A stretch of 64,000 bases of DNA from Micromonospora sp. PLK6-60 (GTDB lineage: Bacteria > Actinomycetota > Actinomycetes > Mycobacteriales > Micromonosporaceae): contig NZ_JAIOAA010000006.1 in NCBI RefSeq assembly GCF_019890675.1, positions 186,001 through 250,000 on the forward strand. The letters are read 5' to 3'. A program made the position numbers and the translations under genes. Each line of letters starts with the position of its first letter. Position 1 is the first letter of the stretch. Under the pieces are notes generated by a model that saw nothing but the letters and a program-made list of their open reading frames with translations, ran no database searches and was not told the DNA's origin. Positions 1 to 8,357 of the stretch are shown piece after piece.

Positions 1-2
1 CC

Positions 3-839
3 GGGCGGCTGCGGGACGTGCTGGCCGGGCAGGCCGACGGCCCGGAGGCCCGGGACGAGGTGGTGGTGCGCGGCGGGCGGGTGCTGGTGATGAACCGGAT
101 GACTGTCGACCGGGCCGGCCGCCGGCTCGGCTCGGTCACCACCCTGCGCGACCGGACCGAGCTGGCCCGGCTGGAGCGGGAACTGGGCTCGTTCCGCAGC
201 ACCACCGAACTGCTCCGGGCGCAGACCCACGAGTTCGCCAACCAGCTGCACACCATCTCCGGGCTGATCCAGATCGGCGAGCACGACGAGGTGGTGCGGT
301 ACGTCGACGCGCTCAGCCGGCACCGGGCGTCGCTCGACCTGACCGTCACCAGCCGGATCCAGGACACCGCGGTCGCCGCGCTGCTGATGGCGAAGTCGGC
401 GCTGGCCGCCGAGCGCCGGGTGGAGCTGCGGATCTCCGAGCGCACCGGGCTGGCCCGGCTGGAGCCGGAACTGGCCGCCGACGTGGCGACCGTGCTGGGC
501 AACCTGGTGGACAACGCGGTCGAGGCGGTGGCGACCGGCCGGGAGCCGGCCGGCGACGGCCCGGACTGGGTGGAGGTGGAGCTGCGCCAGGACGCCTCCT
601 CGGTGGAGATCGTGGTCCGCGACAGCGGGCCCGGGGTGGCCCCGGAACTCGCCCAGGAGGTGTTCACCCACGGCTTCACCACCAAGGCGGCGCGCGGCGG
701 CGAACGCGGGATCGGACTGGCGCTCACCCGGCTGGTCTGCAAACGTCACGGCGGCGAGGTCGCGGTGACGAACACCGAGGAGGGCGCGATGTTCACCGCC
801 CGACTGTCGGTGGGCGGCGTACGGGAGGGGGTCCGGTGA
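3..839 (+). CDS. Sensor histidine kinase, DcuS/CitA-like, C-terminal part
   Basis: The frame is open to the left edge, so the N-terminal sensor part is outside the window; the first possible start inside is GTG at 18. The visible part starts in a PAS-like stretch. About 70 residues in is an H-box of the Spo0B/CitA type (THEFANQLHTISGLI, phospho-acceptor His in THEF). A GHKL ATPase domain follows with N-box NLVDNAVEAV, G-box DSGPGVAP and GIGLALT. Kinases of this family usually sense extracellular C4-dicarboxylates or citrate; the ligand cannot be judged here. The stop overlaps the response-regulator start by four bases (GTGA), so the two are a coupled pair. Confidence 0.9.
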   Translation, partial: GRLRDVLAGQADGPEARDEVVVRGGRVLVMNRMTVDRAGRRLGSVTTLRDRTELARLERELGSFRSTTELLRAQTHEFANQLHTISGLIQIGEHDEVVRYVDALSRHRASLDLTVTSRIQDTAVAALLMAKSALAAERRVELRISERTGLARLEPELAADVATVLGNLVDNAVEAVATGREPAGDGPDWVEVELRQDASSVEIVVRDSGPGVAPELAQEVFTHGFTTKAARGGERGIGLALTRLVCKRHGGEVAVTNTEEGAMFTARLSVGGVREGVR

Positions 840-1510
840 TCGACGTACTGGTCGTCGACGACGACTTCATGGTGAGCCGGATCCACTGCGGCTTCGTCGG
901 CCGGATCGACGGGTTCCGAGTGGTGGGCACCGCGAGCACCGGCGCGGAGGCGGTGGCCCGGGTCGACGAGCTGCGCCCCGACCTGGTGCTGCTCGACCTC
1001 TATCTGCCGGACATGTTCGGCCTGGACGTGGTGACCCGGCTGCGCGCCGCCCGGCACGACTGCGACGTGCTGGTGATCAGCGCCGCCCGGGAGGCCGAGG
1101 CGGTCCGCCGGGCGGTCCGCTACGGCGCGGTGAACTACCTGCTCAAGCCGTTCGGCTTCGACGAGCTGCGGGCCCGCCTGGAGCAGTACGCGGCCCGCCG
1201 CGACACGCTGCGCGGCACCCTGGTCAGCGACCAGGCCGACGTGGACCGGGTGCTGTCCCGGACCGGGGCGCACATCGCCACCTCGGCGCTGCCCCGCGGG
1301 CTGAGCCCGGAGACGGCGGAGCTGGTGGAACGGGCGCTGCGGGAACACATCGGCAACCTCTCGGCCGCCGAGTGCGGCGACCTGGTGGGCATCTCCCGGG
1401 TCAGCGCCCGCCGCTACCTGGAGCACTTCTGTGGCACCGGGCGGGCCGAGGTCAGCCTCCGCTACGGCGCGGCCGGCCGCCCCGAACGCCGCTACACCTG
1501 GCTCGGCTGA
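836..1510 (+). CDS. Response regulator, CitB/DcuR family
   Basis: 224 residues. The receiver domain has the acidic pocket VVDDD (residues 6-10), phospho-acceptor Asp54 in VLLDLYLP, Ser82 and Lys104 in LLKPF. The C-terminal half (about 150-224) has the CitB-type helix-turn-helix (LSAAECGDLVGISRVSARRYLEHF), not a LuxR or OmpR type output. GTG start at 836 overlaps the kinase TGA, so translation is probably coupled. Likely activates a dicarboxylate or citrate transporter gene, which is not in view. A dispersed repeat begins at the base after the stop. Confidence 0.9.
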   Translation: MIDVLVVDDDFMVSRIHCGFVGRIDGFRVVGTASTGAEAVARVDELRPDLVLLDLYLPDMFGLDVVTRLRAARHDCDVLVISAAREAEAVRRAVRYGAVNYLLKPFGFDELRARLEQYAARRDTLRGTLVSDQADVDRVLSRTGAHIATSALPRGLSPETAELVERALREHIGNLSAAECGDLVGISRVSARRYLEHFCGTGRAEVSLRYGAAGRPERRYTWLG

Positions 1511-1569
1511 GGTGTAAGGAGGGTGCCCTTGTTAACGCCTCCGGTAGAGGAAGGGCCCCCTGTTAACAC
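1511..1569 (+). repeat. Dispersed GGGGCCCC/GTTAAC element, copy A1
   Basis: About 59 bp, beginning immediately after the TGA of the response regulator. It has the family layout: AAGGAGGG arm, GC-rich palindromic core ending in GTTAAC, a 12-14 nt variable spacer, then a second GGGCCCCC core ending in GTTAAC. It can fold into a hairpin and probably acts as a transcription terminator (inference). It forms an inverted pair with the copy at 1797. Confidence 0.85.
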
Positions 1570-1570
1570 T

Positions 1571-1796
1571 TTCCGCCGAGCGCGGCGTCGACCAGGGCGC
1601 GCGCTTCGCCGCCTCGGCGACCGTCGGGTCGCCGTCGAGCACCCCGGCGGCGTGGTACGCCGCCGAGCAGGGTCAGCTGCCGGGCCAGCGGCTCCGGCTC
1701 GGCGGCGCCGGCCCTCGGCGGGCCAGGTCGGCCGCGCAGGCCGGACCACGTCGCCCCTGTCCAGGTACGCCGGCACGAGGTCGTCCTTGCGCAGGT
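1571..1796 (-). pseudogene. Decayed TetR-family regulator remnant between inverted elements
   Basis: Read on the minus strand, pieces of one protein appear in successive frames: NLRKDDLVPAYLD, then EPLARQLTLLGG, then AYHAAGVLDGDPTVAEAAK, then ALVDAALGG. The order and sequence (LARQLTLL, then xGVLDGDP) resemble the last helices of TetR-family repressors. No frame is intact across the stretch, there is no DNA-binding domain, and at least two frameshifts are needed. Both edges coincide with copies of the dispersed element in opposite orientation. It is a gene relic, not an active regulator; the family assignment is moderate. Confidence 0.45.
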
Positions 1797-1854
1797 TGTT
1801 AAGAGGGGGCCCCTGCTATACAAAATGCGTTAACAAGGGCACCCTCCTTACCTC
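1797..1854 (-). repeat. Dispersed GGGGCCCC/GTTAAC element, copy A2
   Basis: Inverted relative to the copy at 1511. Its AAGGAGGG arm ends next to the TGA of regX3 (stop at 1855-1857), so it lies directly at the 3' end of the regX3 message. The arm sequence (GTAAGGAGGGTGCCC) is the same as in copy A1 and in the copy downstream of pstB. Confidence 0.85.
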
Positions 1855-2538
1855 TCACGGCTCGAACTTGTAGCCCAACCCGCGCACCGTGACGATGAAG
1901 CGCGGCGCGGACGGCTCCGGCTCGATCTTGGAGCGCAACCGCTTGACGTGCACGTCCAGCGTCTTGGTGTCCCCGACGTAGTCGGCACCCCAGACCCGGT
2001 CGATCAGCTGCCCCCGGGTGAGCACCCGCCCGGCGTTGCGCAGCAGCAGCTCCAGCAGCTCGAACTCCTTGAGCGGCAGCTGCACCGGCGCGCCCTCGAC
2101 GGTCACCACGTGGCGTTCGATGTCCATCCGGACCGGGCCGGCGGCCAGCGTCGGGGCACCGGACTCGGTAGCCTCGACGGTCTGCCGGCGCAGCACGGCC
2201 CGGATCCGGGCCACCAGCTCGCGCGGCGAGTACGGCTTGGTCACGTAGTCGTCGGCGCCGATCTCCAGCCCGACCACCTTGTCGATCTCGCTGTCCCGCG
2301 CGGTCACCATGATGATCGGCACGTGCGAGCGCTGCCGCAGCTGCCGGCAGACCTCGGTGCCGGACATCTCCGGCAGCATCAGGTCGAGCAGCACGATGTC
2401 CGCACCGGTCCGGTCGAACTCGGTGAGGGCGTCGGTGCCCGTCGCGGCGACGGAGACCTCGAACCCCTCCTTGCGGAGCATGTACGACAGGGCGTCGGAG
2501 AACGACTCCTCGTCCTCGACCACCAGAACGCGGCTCAA
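1855..2538 (-). CDS. regX3: Two-component response regulator RegX3 (OmpR/PhoB type)
   Basis: 227 residues. Receiver domain with VVEDEE (residues 6-11), phospho-acceptor Asp52 in IVLLDLMLP, and Lys in DDYVTKPYSPREL. The C-terminal winged helix is of OmpR type (LPLKEFELLELLLRNAGRVLTRGQL, then TLDVHVKRLRSKIE). I chose the TTG at 2538-2536 because AGGAAG lies five bases upstream and the product then starts at the normal place (MSRVLVVED). It lies 16 nt after senX3 and is divergent from phoU. RegX3 is the phosphate-limitation regulator in mycobacteria; PHO-box-like repeats near senX3/phoU, pstS and pit are likely targets. Confidence 0.92.
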   Translation of the reverse strand: MSRVLVVEDEESFSDALSYMLRKEGFEVSVAATGTDALTEFDRTGADIVLLDLMLPEMSGTEVCRQLRQRSHVPIIMVTARDSEIDKVVGLEIGADDYVTKPYSPRELVARIRAVLRRQTVEATESGAPTLAAGPVRMDIERHVVTVEGAPVQLPLKEFELLELLLRNAGRVLTRGQLIDRVWGADYVGDTKTLDVHVKRLRSKIEPEPSAPRFIVTVRGLGYKFEP

Positions 2539-2554
2539 CGGGACTTCCTTTCCA

Positions 2555-3853
2555 TCACGATCGGTCCTGCCGAGGCTCGGCCGGGCCGGCCTCGATCCCA
2601 GCCGACGCGAGTGTCGCCTCCAGGTCGTCCGGAGGGCTGGCGGGCAGCCGGAGGGTGAACGTCGACCCCCCACCAAGAGTGCTCGACACGTCGACCCGGC
2701 CGCCATGGTTACCGGCGATGTGCTTCACGATGGCCAGGCCGAGACCGGTGCCGCCGGTCGCCCGGGACCGGGCCTGATCCGCGCGGTAGAACCGTTCGAA
2801 GATCCGGTTGACGTCCGACGGCGCGATGCCGATGCCCTGGTCGGTGACCGAGATCTCCACGTGGTCATCGGTGGCCCGGGGGGTGATCCGGACGCTGGTG
2901 TCCTCGCCCGAGTAGGTGATCGCGTTCTCCACCAGGTTCGCCACCGCCGTGGCGAGCTGGCTGTCGCTGCCGTACACGGTGAGCCCCTTGGCGCCCTCGA
3001 CGACCACCTGGATGCGGCGGGCGGCGGCCGTGGTGCGAGTCCGATCCAGCACCTCGGCGATCACCCAGTCCACCGCGACCGGCGCCGGCGGCGGCTGTTC
3101 CTCGGCCCCCTGCAACCGGGTCAGTTCCAGCAGTTCCTGCACCAGCCGGCCCAGCCGGGTGGACTCGTGCTGGATCCGCTCGGCGAACCGGCGGGCGGCC
3201 ACCAGATCCTCGGGCAGCTCGGCCGGCGTCCCGCCGGTCGGTTCGGTGGCGTCCAGCAGCGCCTCGGCGAGCAGCTGCAACGCCCCGATCGGGGTCTTCA
3301 GCTCGTGGCTGACGTTCGCCACGAAGTCCCGGCGCACCCGGGCCACCCGGTGCGCCTCGGTGACGTCCGCCGCCTCGACGGCGATGTAGTCGGCGCCGAT
3401 GCCCATCGCGCGCAGGTGCACCCCGAGCGGGTTCACCCCGGCGCTGTCGCGGCCGCGCGGCAGGTCCAGCTCGATCTCGCGCCGCACGCCGGTGCGGCGC
3501 ACCTGGCCGGCCAGGGTACGGATCAACGGGTGCGCGGCGAGGGAGCCGGGGGTGGCGCCGGTGCGCAGCAGCCCCATCGCCCGGGCCGCCGGGTTGACCA
3601 GCACCGGCACGTCGTCGGGGTCCAGCACCACGACACCGGCGCGCAGCGAGTCGATCGTCTTCCGACCGATCCCGGAGAGCGCGACCTGCTGTTCGTCCGC
3701 TATCGCGGGCCTCCCCGTGCTCCAGCGGGAGAGAGCACTCCCCCGCGACGCCCTCCGGCGCCACCAGTCACCGACGGGCCCGGCGAGCAGCGCACCGGCG
3801 ACCAGGCCGGTCGCCAGGGCCACCGCGACCACGACCGCCACCGCCCATTCCAC
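2555..3853 (-). CDS. senX3: Sensor histidine kinase SenX3
   Basis: 432 residues, GTG start. A membrane segment near residues 3-26 anchors it; a PAS-like region (about 65-170) follows. The H-box has phospho-acceptor His183 (DFVANVSHELKTPIG), then N-box LATAVANLVENAITYS, G1 DQGIGIAP and G2 GGTGLGLAIVKHI. This is the SenX3/PhoR class that signals low phosphate to RegX3. It is co-transcribed with regX3 and divergent from phoU, whose product is expected to keep the kinase quiet when phosphate is plentiful. The PHO-box-like repeats at 3926-3979 lie about 75-130 nt upstream. Confidence 0.92.
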   Translation of the reverse strand: MEWAVAVVVAVALATGLVAGALLAGPVGDWWRRRASRGSALSRWSTGRPAIADEQQVALSGIGRKTIDSLRAGVVVLDPDDVPVLVNPAARAMGLLRTGATPGSLAAHPLIRTLAGQVRRTGVRREIELDLPRGRDSAGVNPLGVHLRAMGIGADYIAVEAADVTEAHRVARVRRDFVANVSHELKTPIGALQLLAEALLDATEPTGGTPAELPEDLVAARRFAERIQHESTRLGRLVQELLELTRLQGAEEQPPPAPVAVDWVIAEVLDRTRTTAAARRIQVVVEGAKGLTVYGSDSQLATAVANLVENAITYSGEDTSVRITPRATDDHVEISVTDQGIGIAPSDVNRIFERFYRADQARSRATGGTGLGLAIVKHIAGNHGGRVDVSSTLGGGSTFTLRLPASPPDDLEATLASAGIEAGPAEPRQDRS

Positions 3854-3925
3854 CCGGCGATCGTAGGGTCATTGTTAACCCGGGTACCGCACAGAACGGG
3901 ACGAACCACTCTCGCTTTCGGCAAT

Positions 3926-3979
3926 GTTCACCCACGGGTCCCGCGTCGTTCACCGGCGTTCACCTTCGGTCCGTTCCCC
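3926..3979 (+). promoter_or_regulatory. PHO-box-like direct repeats between senX3 and phoU
   Basis: Three exact GTTCACC heptamers begin at 3926, 3948 and 3958. Weaker units at 3937 (GGTCCCG) and 3969 (GTCCGTT) complete an almost regular 11-nt series. Actinobacterial PhoP/RegX3 sites are tandem 11-nt units of the type GTTCAyC plus four bases. The array lies in the 215-bp divergent region, so it could control senX3-regX3, phoU or both. Confidence 0.7.
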
Positions 3980-4068
3980 CGACCTACCGTGGTCGCGCAC
4001 CCGCTCAACCCCCCGTACGCCGGCACCGCACCGACGGGACCGGCGGCCACGACGTACAGGACGTGATG

Positions 4069-4710
4069 ATGCGCGACGAGTTCCGGGCCGATCTCCAGAT
4101 CGTGAGCCAACTGCTGGTGGACATGGCGGAGGGCGTACGGACCGCCCTGACGCGCGCCACCCGGGCGCTGCTCACCGCGGACCGGGAGGCGGCCGAGACG
4201 GTGATCGCGCAGGACGCCGAGATCGACGGCCTCTACCGGCACGTCGAGGAGCGGGTCTGCGACCTGCTCGCCCGGCAGGCCCCGGTCGCCTCCGACCTGC
4301 GCGCCATGATCACCGCGCTGCACGTGGCGGCGGACCTGGAGCGGATGGGCGACCTGGCCGAGCACGTGGCCAAGACGGCCCTTCGGCGGCACCCCTCCCC
4401 GGCGGTGCCGGCCGAGCTGCGGCCGGTCTTCACCGACATGGCGGGCATCGCCGACCGGATGGCGGAGAAGATCGCCGCCGTGCTGGCCCGCCCCGACGCC
4501 GACCTCGCCGCCGAACTGGACCGCGACGACGACGCCATGGACGACCTGCACAAGAGCCTGTTCGGCGTGCTGCTGAGCGACGACTGGCCGTACGGGGTGG
4601 AGACGGCGATCGACGCGACCCTGCTCGGGCGCTACTACGAGCGCTTCGCCGACCACGCGGTCAACGCCGGCGAACACGTGGTCTACCTCATCACCGGCGA
4701 GCCCAAGTGA
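4069..4710 (+). CDS. phoU: Phosphate-signalling regulator PhoU
   Basis: 213 residues made of two three-helix PhoU repeats. Each carries the metal-binding signature: AETVIAQDAEIDGLYRHVEE with ADLERMGDLAEHV in the first, and DDDAMDDLHKSL with ERFADHAVNAGEHV in the second. Two in-frame starts (GTG 4063, ATG 4066) precede ATG 4069; AGG at 4058-4060 suits either ATG, and family members start MRDEF. PhoU links Pst transporter activity to the SenX3-type kinase and represses the regulon at high phosphate. It is divergent from senX3 and not in the pst operon. Its stop lies inside a 58-bp perfect palindrome. Confidence 0.93.
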   Translation: MRDEFRADLQIVSQLLVDMAEGVRTALTRATRALLTADREAAETVIAQDAEIDGLYRHVEERVCDLLARQAPVASDLRAMITALHVAADLERMGDLAEHVAKTALRRHPSPAVPAELRPVFTDMAGIADRMAEKIAAVLARPDADLAAELDRDDDAMDDLHKSLFGVLLSDDWPYGVETAIDATLLGRYYERFADHAVNAGEHVVYLITGEPK

Positions 4711-4764
4711 AAGGAGGGGCCCCTTATTAACAGACGTCTGTTAATAAGGGGCCCCTCCTTTCAC
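4707..4764. terminator. 58-bp perfect palindrome at a convergent gene junction (P1)
   Basis: Every base pairs about a centre between 4735 and 4736; the half-site runs GTGAAAGGAGGGGCCCC, then TTATTAACAGAC. The left end contains the phoU TGA (4708-4710), and the right end is one base from the gpmA TGA (4766-4768, minus strand). It looks like a bidirectional terminator. The inner 56 bp recur identically at 58915-58970. Confidence 0.85.
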
Positions 4765-4765
4765 G

Positions 4766-5533
4766 TCAGCGGCCCTGGTTGGCGACGGCGGCGGCGGCCT
4801 CCTTGGCGGCCTCCGGGTCGAGGTACGTCCCGCCGAGCACCTGCGGGCGCAGGTTCGGGTCCAGGTCGTAGCGCAGCGGGATCCCGGTGGGGATGTTCAG
4901 CTTGGCGATCTCCGCGTCGGAGATCTGGTCGAGGTGCTTGACCAGGGCGCGCAGCGAGTTGCCGTGCGCGGCCACCAGCACCGTCCGGCCGGCCAGGATG
5001 TCCGGCACGATCGAGTCGTACCAGTACGGCAGCATCCGGTCGACGACGTCCTTGAGGCACTCGGTGCGCGGCATCAGCTCGGTCGGCAGCAGCGCGTACC
5101 GGGGGTCGCCGACCTGCGACCACTCGTCGTCGTCGGCGATCGGCGGCGGCGGGGTGTCGTACGAGCGGCGCCAGAGCATGAACTGCTCCTGGCCGTACTC
5201 GTCGAGGGTCTGCTTCTTGTTCTTGCCCTGCAGGGCGCCGTAGTGGCGCTCGTTGAGCCGCCACGACCGGCGCACCGCGATCCAGTGCCGGTCGGCGGCG
5301 TTCAACGCCAGCTCGGCGGTGCGGATCGCCCGGCGCATCACGCTGGTGTGCACCACGTCCGGCAGCAGGCCGTGCTCGCGGAGCAGCTCACCGCCGCGCC
5401 GCGCCTCGGTCTCACCCTTGGCGGTCAGGTCGACGTCGACCCAGCCGGTGAAGAGGTTCTTGGCGTTCCAGTCGCTCTCGCCGTGCCGCAGCAGGACCAG
5501 CGTCCCGATGGTGGGCCCTTCGCTCGCAGTCAT
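4766..5533 (-). CDS. gpmA: 2,3-bisphosphoglycerate-dependent phosphoglycerate mutase
   Basis: 255 residues from ATG 5533; an alternative ATG lies nine bases upstream. It interconverts 3- and 2-phosphoglycerate in glycolysis and gluconeogenesis. Visible motifs are [12 protein letters not shown] with the catalytic phospho-histidine, the conserved [10 protein letters not shown], the Glu region [10 protein letters not shown], and the second histidine in [14 protein letters not shown]. The C-terminus is slightly longer than in E. coli GpmA. It is convergent with phoU across the palindrome. gpm also lies beside senX3-regX3 in M. tuberculosis. Confidence 0.95.
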   Translation of the reverse strand: MTASEGPTIGTLVLLRHGESDWNAKNLFTGWVDVDLTAKGETEARRGGELLREHGLLPDVVHTSVMRRAIRTAELALNAADRHWIAVRRSWRLNERHYGALQGKNKKQTLDEYGQEQFMLWRRSYDTPPPPIADDDEWSQVGDPRYALLPTELMPRTECLKDVVDRMLPYWYDSIVPDILAGRTVLVAAHGNSLRALVKHLDQISDAEIAKLNIPTGIPLRYDLDPNLRPQVLGGTYLDPEAAKEAAAAVANQGR

Positions 5534-5683
5534 GCGGATCATCCTGCCGTACCGGCCCGGCGGACACGCGGGGACCGGCGGTGACGACCACCACGTGGAA
5601 ATGCGGATGACCGGTGATCACCACCGGGACTAGGTTGTAAGGCATTGCGAGGATGTCGGTCATTACCTGTTCGGGGGCGGGAA

Positions 5684-7006
5684 GTGCGGACGGTGCGGAG
5701 TTGGTTCCGGGACACGGCGGGCGGGCTGCCCCGCACCTTCTGGTACCTGTGGACCGGCACCCTGATCAACCGGCTCGGCTCGTTCGTGCTGGTCTTCCTC
5801 GCCATCTACCTCACCCAGGCCCGCGGGTTCTCCGCCGCCCAGGCCGGCCTGGTGATCGGGCTCTGGGGCGTCGGCGGCGCGGTCGGCACCACCGTCGGCG
5901 GCACGCTCACCGACCGCTGGGGTCGGCGGCCCACCCTGCTCACCGCGCACCTGGGCGCGGCCACCATGATGGTCGCGCTCGGCCTGGCCCGGCCGCTCTG
6001 GGCGGTGGCCCTCGGCGCGCTGCTGCTGGGTACGTTCGCCGAGGCGGCCCGCCCCGCCTTCGGGGCCATGATGATCGACGTGGTGCCGGCGAAGGACCGG
6101 CTGCGCGCCTTCTCGCTGAACTACTGGGCGATCAACCTCGGCTTCGCCTGTGCGGCGGTCCTCGCCGGGCTCGCCGCCGAGGCCGGCTACCTGCTGCTGT
6201 TCCTGGTGGACGCGGTCACCACCCTGGTCACCGCACTGATCATTTTCTTCCGGGTGGGCGAGACCCGGACCGTCGCCGTCACCGCGCCGACCGGTGGCGC
6301 CGCCCCGCGCGGGGCGCTGCGCACCATCGCGGCCGACCGGGTCTTCCTGGTCTTCGTGACGCTGAACCTGTTCGGCGCGGTGGTCTTCCTCCAGCACATC
6401 TCGATGCTGCCGATCGCGATGAGCGACGCCGGCCTGAGCCCGGCCACCTACGGCTCGGTCATCGCGCTCAACGGCGTGCTGATCGTGTTCGGGCAACTCT
6501 TCGTCCCCCGGCTCATCCGGGGGCGCAGCCGCTCGCACGTGCTCGCCCTGGCCGCGGTGGTGATGGGCGTCGGCTTCGGCCTGACCGCGTTCGCCGACGC
6601 CGCCTGGTTCTTCGGGATAACCGTGCTGATCTGGACGCTCGGCGAGATGCTCAACTCGCCCTCCAACGCCACCCTGATCGCCGAACTCTCCCCCGCCGAG
6701 CTGCGCGGGCGCTACCAGGGCGTCTTCTCGCTCTCCTGGCAGCTCGCCGGGGCCGCCGCCCCGATCCTCGGCGGCCTGGTCCGGGAACGGGCCGGCGACA
6801 GCACGCTCTGGCTCGGCTGCGCCGCGATCGGCCTGGTCATCGCGGTCGGCCACCTGATCTCCGGCCCGGCCCGCGAACGGCGGGCCACCCAACTGCGGGC
6901 GCCGGCCACGCCGGTCGAGCCGGTCACCGCCCGCCGGGCCCCGGCGCCGGAGGCGGCCGAGGCCGCGGCCATCGCACCCGCCGAGCCGGTCCGCGCCCCC
7001 TCCTGA
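5684..7006 (+). CDS. Major facilitator superfamily transporter, drug-efflux type
   Basis: About 440 residues with twelve hydrophobic segments. MFS motif A is GGTLTDRWGRRPTLL between helices 2 and 3. The N-terminus (FRDTAGGLPRTFWYLWTGTLINRLG) matches that of the next gene, so the two are tandem paralogues. The start is uncertain: GTG 5684 (VRTVRSW) follows a G-rich stretch, with an alternative GTG at 5693. The C-terminal tail is Ala/Pro-rich and probably cytosolic. Substrate cannot be predicted. A 10-bp perfect palindrome (GGTGATCACC, 5613-5622) in the upstream gap could be a repressor site. Confidence 0.85.
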   Translation: MRTVRSWFRDTAGGLPRTFWYLWTGTLINRLGSFVLVFLAIYLTQARGFSAAQAGLVIGLWGVGGAVGTTVGGTLTDRWGRRPTLLTAHLGAATMMVALGLARPLWAVALGALLLGTFAEAARPAFGAMMIDVVPAKDRLRAFSLNYWAINLGFACAAVLAGLAAEAGYLLLFLVDAVTTLVTALIIFFRVGETRTVAVTAPTGGAAPRGALRTIAADRVFLVFVTLNLFGAVVFLQHISMLPIAMSDAGLSPATYGSVIALNGVLIVFGQLFVPRLIRGRSRSHVLALAAVVMGVGFGLTAFADAAWFFGITVLIWTLGEMLNSPSNATLIAELSPAELRGRYQGVFSLSWQLAGAAAPILGGLVRERAGDSTLWLGCAAIGLVIAVGHLISGPARERRATQLRAPATPVEPVTARRAPAPEAAEAAAIAPAEPVRAPS

Positions 7007-7082
7007 GTACGCCGACGGCGATCACGATGGCGTCGCCTCCCCTATCGTCGGCGCGTCAGTTAACAAACTTTCGGGAGGGATC

Positions 7083-8357
7083 GTGGGGGCCGCGCGGCGC
7101 TGGATGCGGGACACGACGGGCGGTCTGCCGGCCACCTTCTGGTATCTCTGGACCGGCCTGCTGATCAACCGCGCCGGCATGTTCGCGGTGCTCTTCCTGT
7201 CCCTCTACCTGACCACCGCGCGGGGCACCTCCCCGGCGCTGGCCGGCGCGGTCGTCGGGGCGTACGGGGGTGGTGGGGCGGTCGGGGTGCTGCTCGGTGG
7301 GGTGCTCGCCGACCGCTGGGGCCGGCGGGCCACCCTGCTCGCCGGGCACCTGACGGCCGGCGCGCTGATGGTCGGGCTGGCCTTCGCCCGGGACCTGGCG
7401 GCGATCGCCGCGCTGATCACCCTGCTCGGGGTGGCACACTCCATGCTCAGCCCCGCCTTCGTCGCCGCGATCGTCGACGTGGTGCCCGAACCGCGCCGCC
7501 CGTACGCCTTCAACCTCCAGTTCTGGGCGTTCAACCTGGGCATGGCGGTGGCCTCGCTGCTGGCCGGGCTGCTCGCCGAGGCGAGCTTCGTCGCCCTCTT
7601 CCTGCTCGACGCCGCCGCCACGCTGACCGCCGCGCTGGTGATCGCCGCCCGGGTGCCGGAGAGCCTGCCCCGCGGCGCGTCCCGGCGGCGCGCCGACGAT
7701 GGGCCGCCGGACCGGGCCGTACGCCGGCCGGGCCTGGTCACCGCGCTCACCGACCGGAACTTCCTGGTCTTCGTCGGGCTGACCTTCCTGCTGGCCGTGC
7801 TCACCATGCAGACCTCGACGATCATGCCGCTGGCGATGCGCGCGGACGGGCTGCGGCCCTCGGCGTACGGCGTGGTGGTGGCGCTGGGTGGGGCGCTGAT
7901 CGTGCTGGGGCAGCTCTTCGTGCCCCGGCTGATCGCCCGGTACCGCAAGGCCGGGGTGCTCGCCGTGGCCACCGCGCTGATGGGGCTCGGCTTCGGCGCG
8001 CTGGCGCTGGCCGACGACCTGTGGGCGTACCTCGGGGCGGCGGTGGTCTGGACGGCCGGCTCGATGCTCGCCGCGCCGCCCAACGCGCAGATCAACGCGG
8101 ATCTGGCCCCGCCCGAGCTGCGCGGGCGCTACCAGGCGGTCTTCTATCTGACCTTCCCGGCGGCGTCGTTCGTGGCACCGGCGCTGGGCGGGCTCAGCCT
8201 GCAACACCTGGGCGACCGGCACTGGCTGGTGGTCGGCGCGCTGGGGCTGGCCGCGGCGGCCGGTCACCTGCTCGCCGGGCCGGCCCGGGAACGCCGCACG
8301 GCAGCCCTGCGGGCCCGCCTCGCCCGGCCGGCCGGCGCACCGGTCGGCAGCCGCTGA
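7083..8357 (+). CDS. Major facilitator superfamily transporter, paralogue of the preceding gene
   Basis: 424 residues with twelve predicted membrane helices. GTG start at 7083 follows GGGAGGG at a good distance. It shares the opening MRDTTGGLPATFWYLWTGLLINRAG and motif A (GGVLADRWGRRATLL) with its upstream neighbour, which suggests local duplication. The two could be expressed together (76-bp gap). A proton-driven exporter is likely; the substrate is unknown. Confidence 0.85.
   Translation: MGAARRWMRDTTGGLPATFWYLWTGLLINRAGMFAVLFLSLYLTTARGTSPALAGAVVGAYGGGGAVGVLLGGVLADRWGRRATLLAGHLTAGALMVGLAFARDLAAIAALITLLGVAHSMLSPAFVAAIVDVVPEPRRPYAFNLQFWAFNLGMAVASLLAGLLAEASFVALFLLDAAATLTAALVIAARVPESLPRGASRRRADDGPPDRAVRRPGLVTALTDRNFLVFVGLTFLLAVLTMQTSTIMPLAMRADGLRPSAYGVVVALGGALIVLGQLFVPRLIARYRKAGVLAVATALMGLGFGALALADDLWAYLGAAVVWTAGSMLAAPPNAQINADLAPPELRGRYQAVFYLTFPAASFVAPALGGLSLQHLGDRHWLVVGALGLAAAAGHLLAGPARERRTAALRARLARPAGAPVGSR

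Noticed and set aside
1511..1854. A complete insertion sequence or MITE bounded by the inverted elements
   Set aside because: The ends are members of a dispersed family found singly elsewhere, there is no transposase and no target-site duplication; the centre is a gene relic.
2279..4066. A long plus-strand open frame opposite senX3 and regX3
   Set aside because: It lies opposite two clear genes on the minus strand, is composed of Arg/Pro/Gly-rich sequence without motifs, and arises from codon bias in GC-rich DNA.
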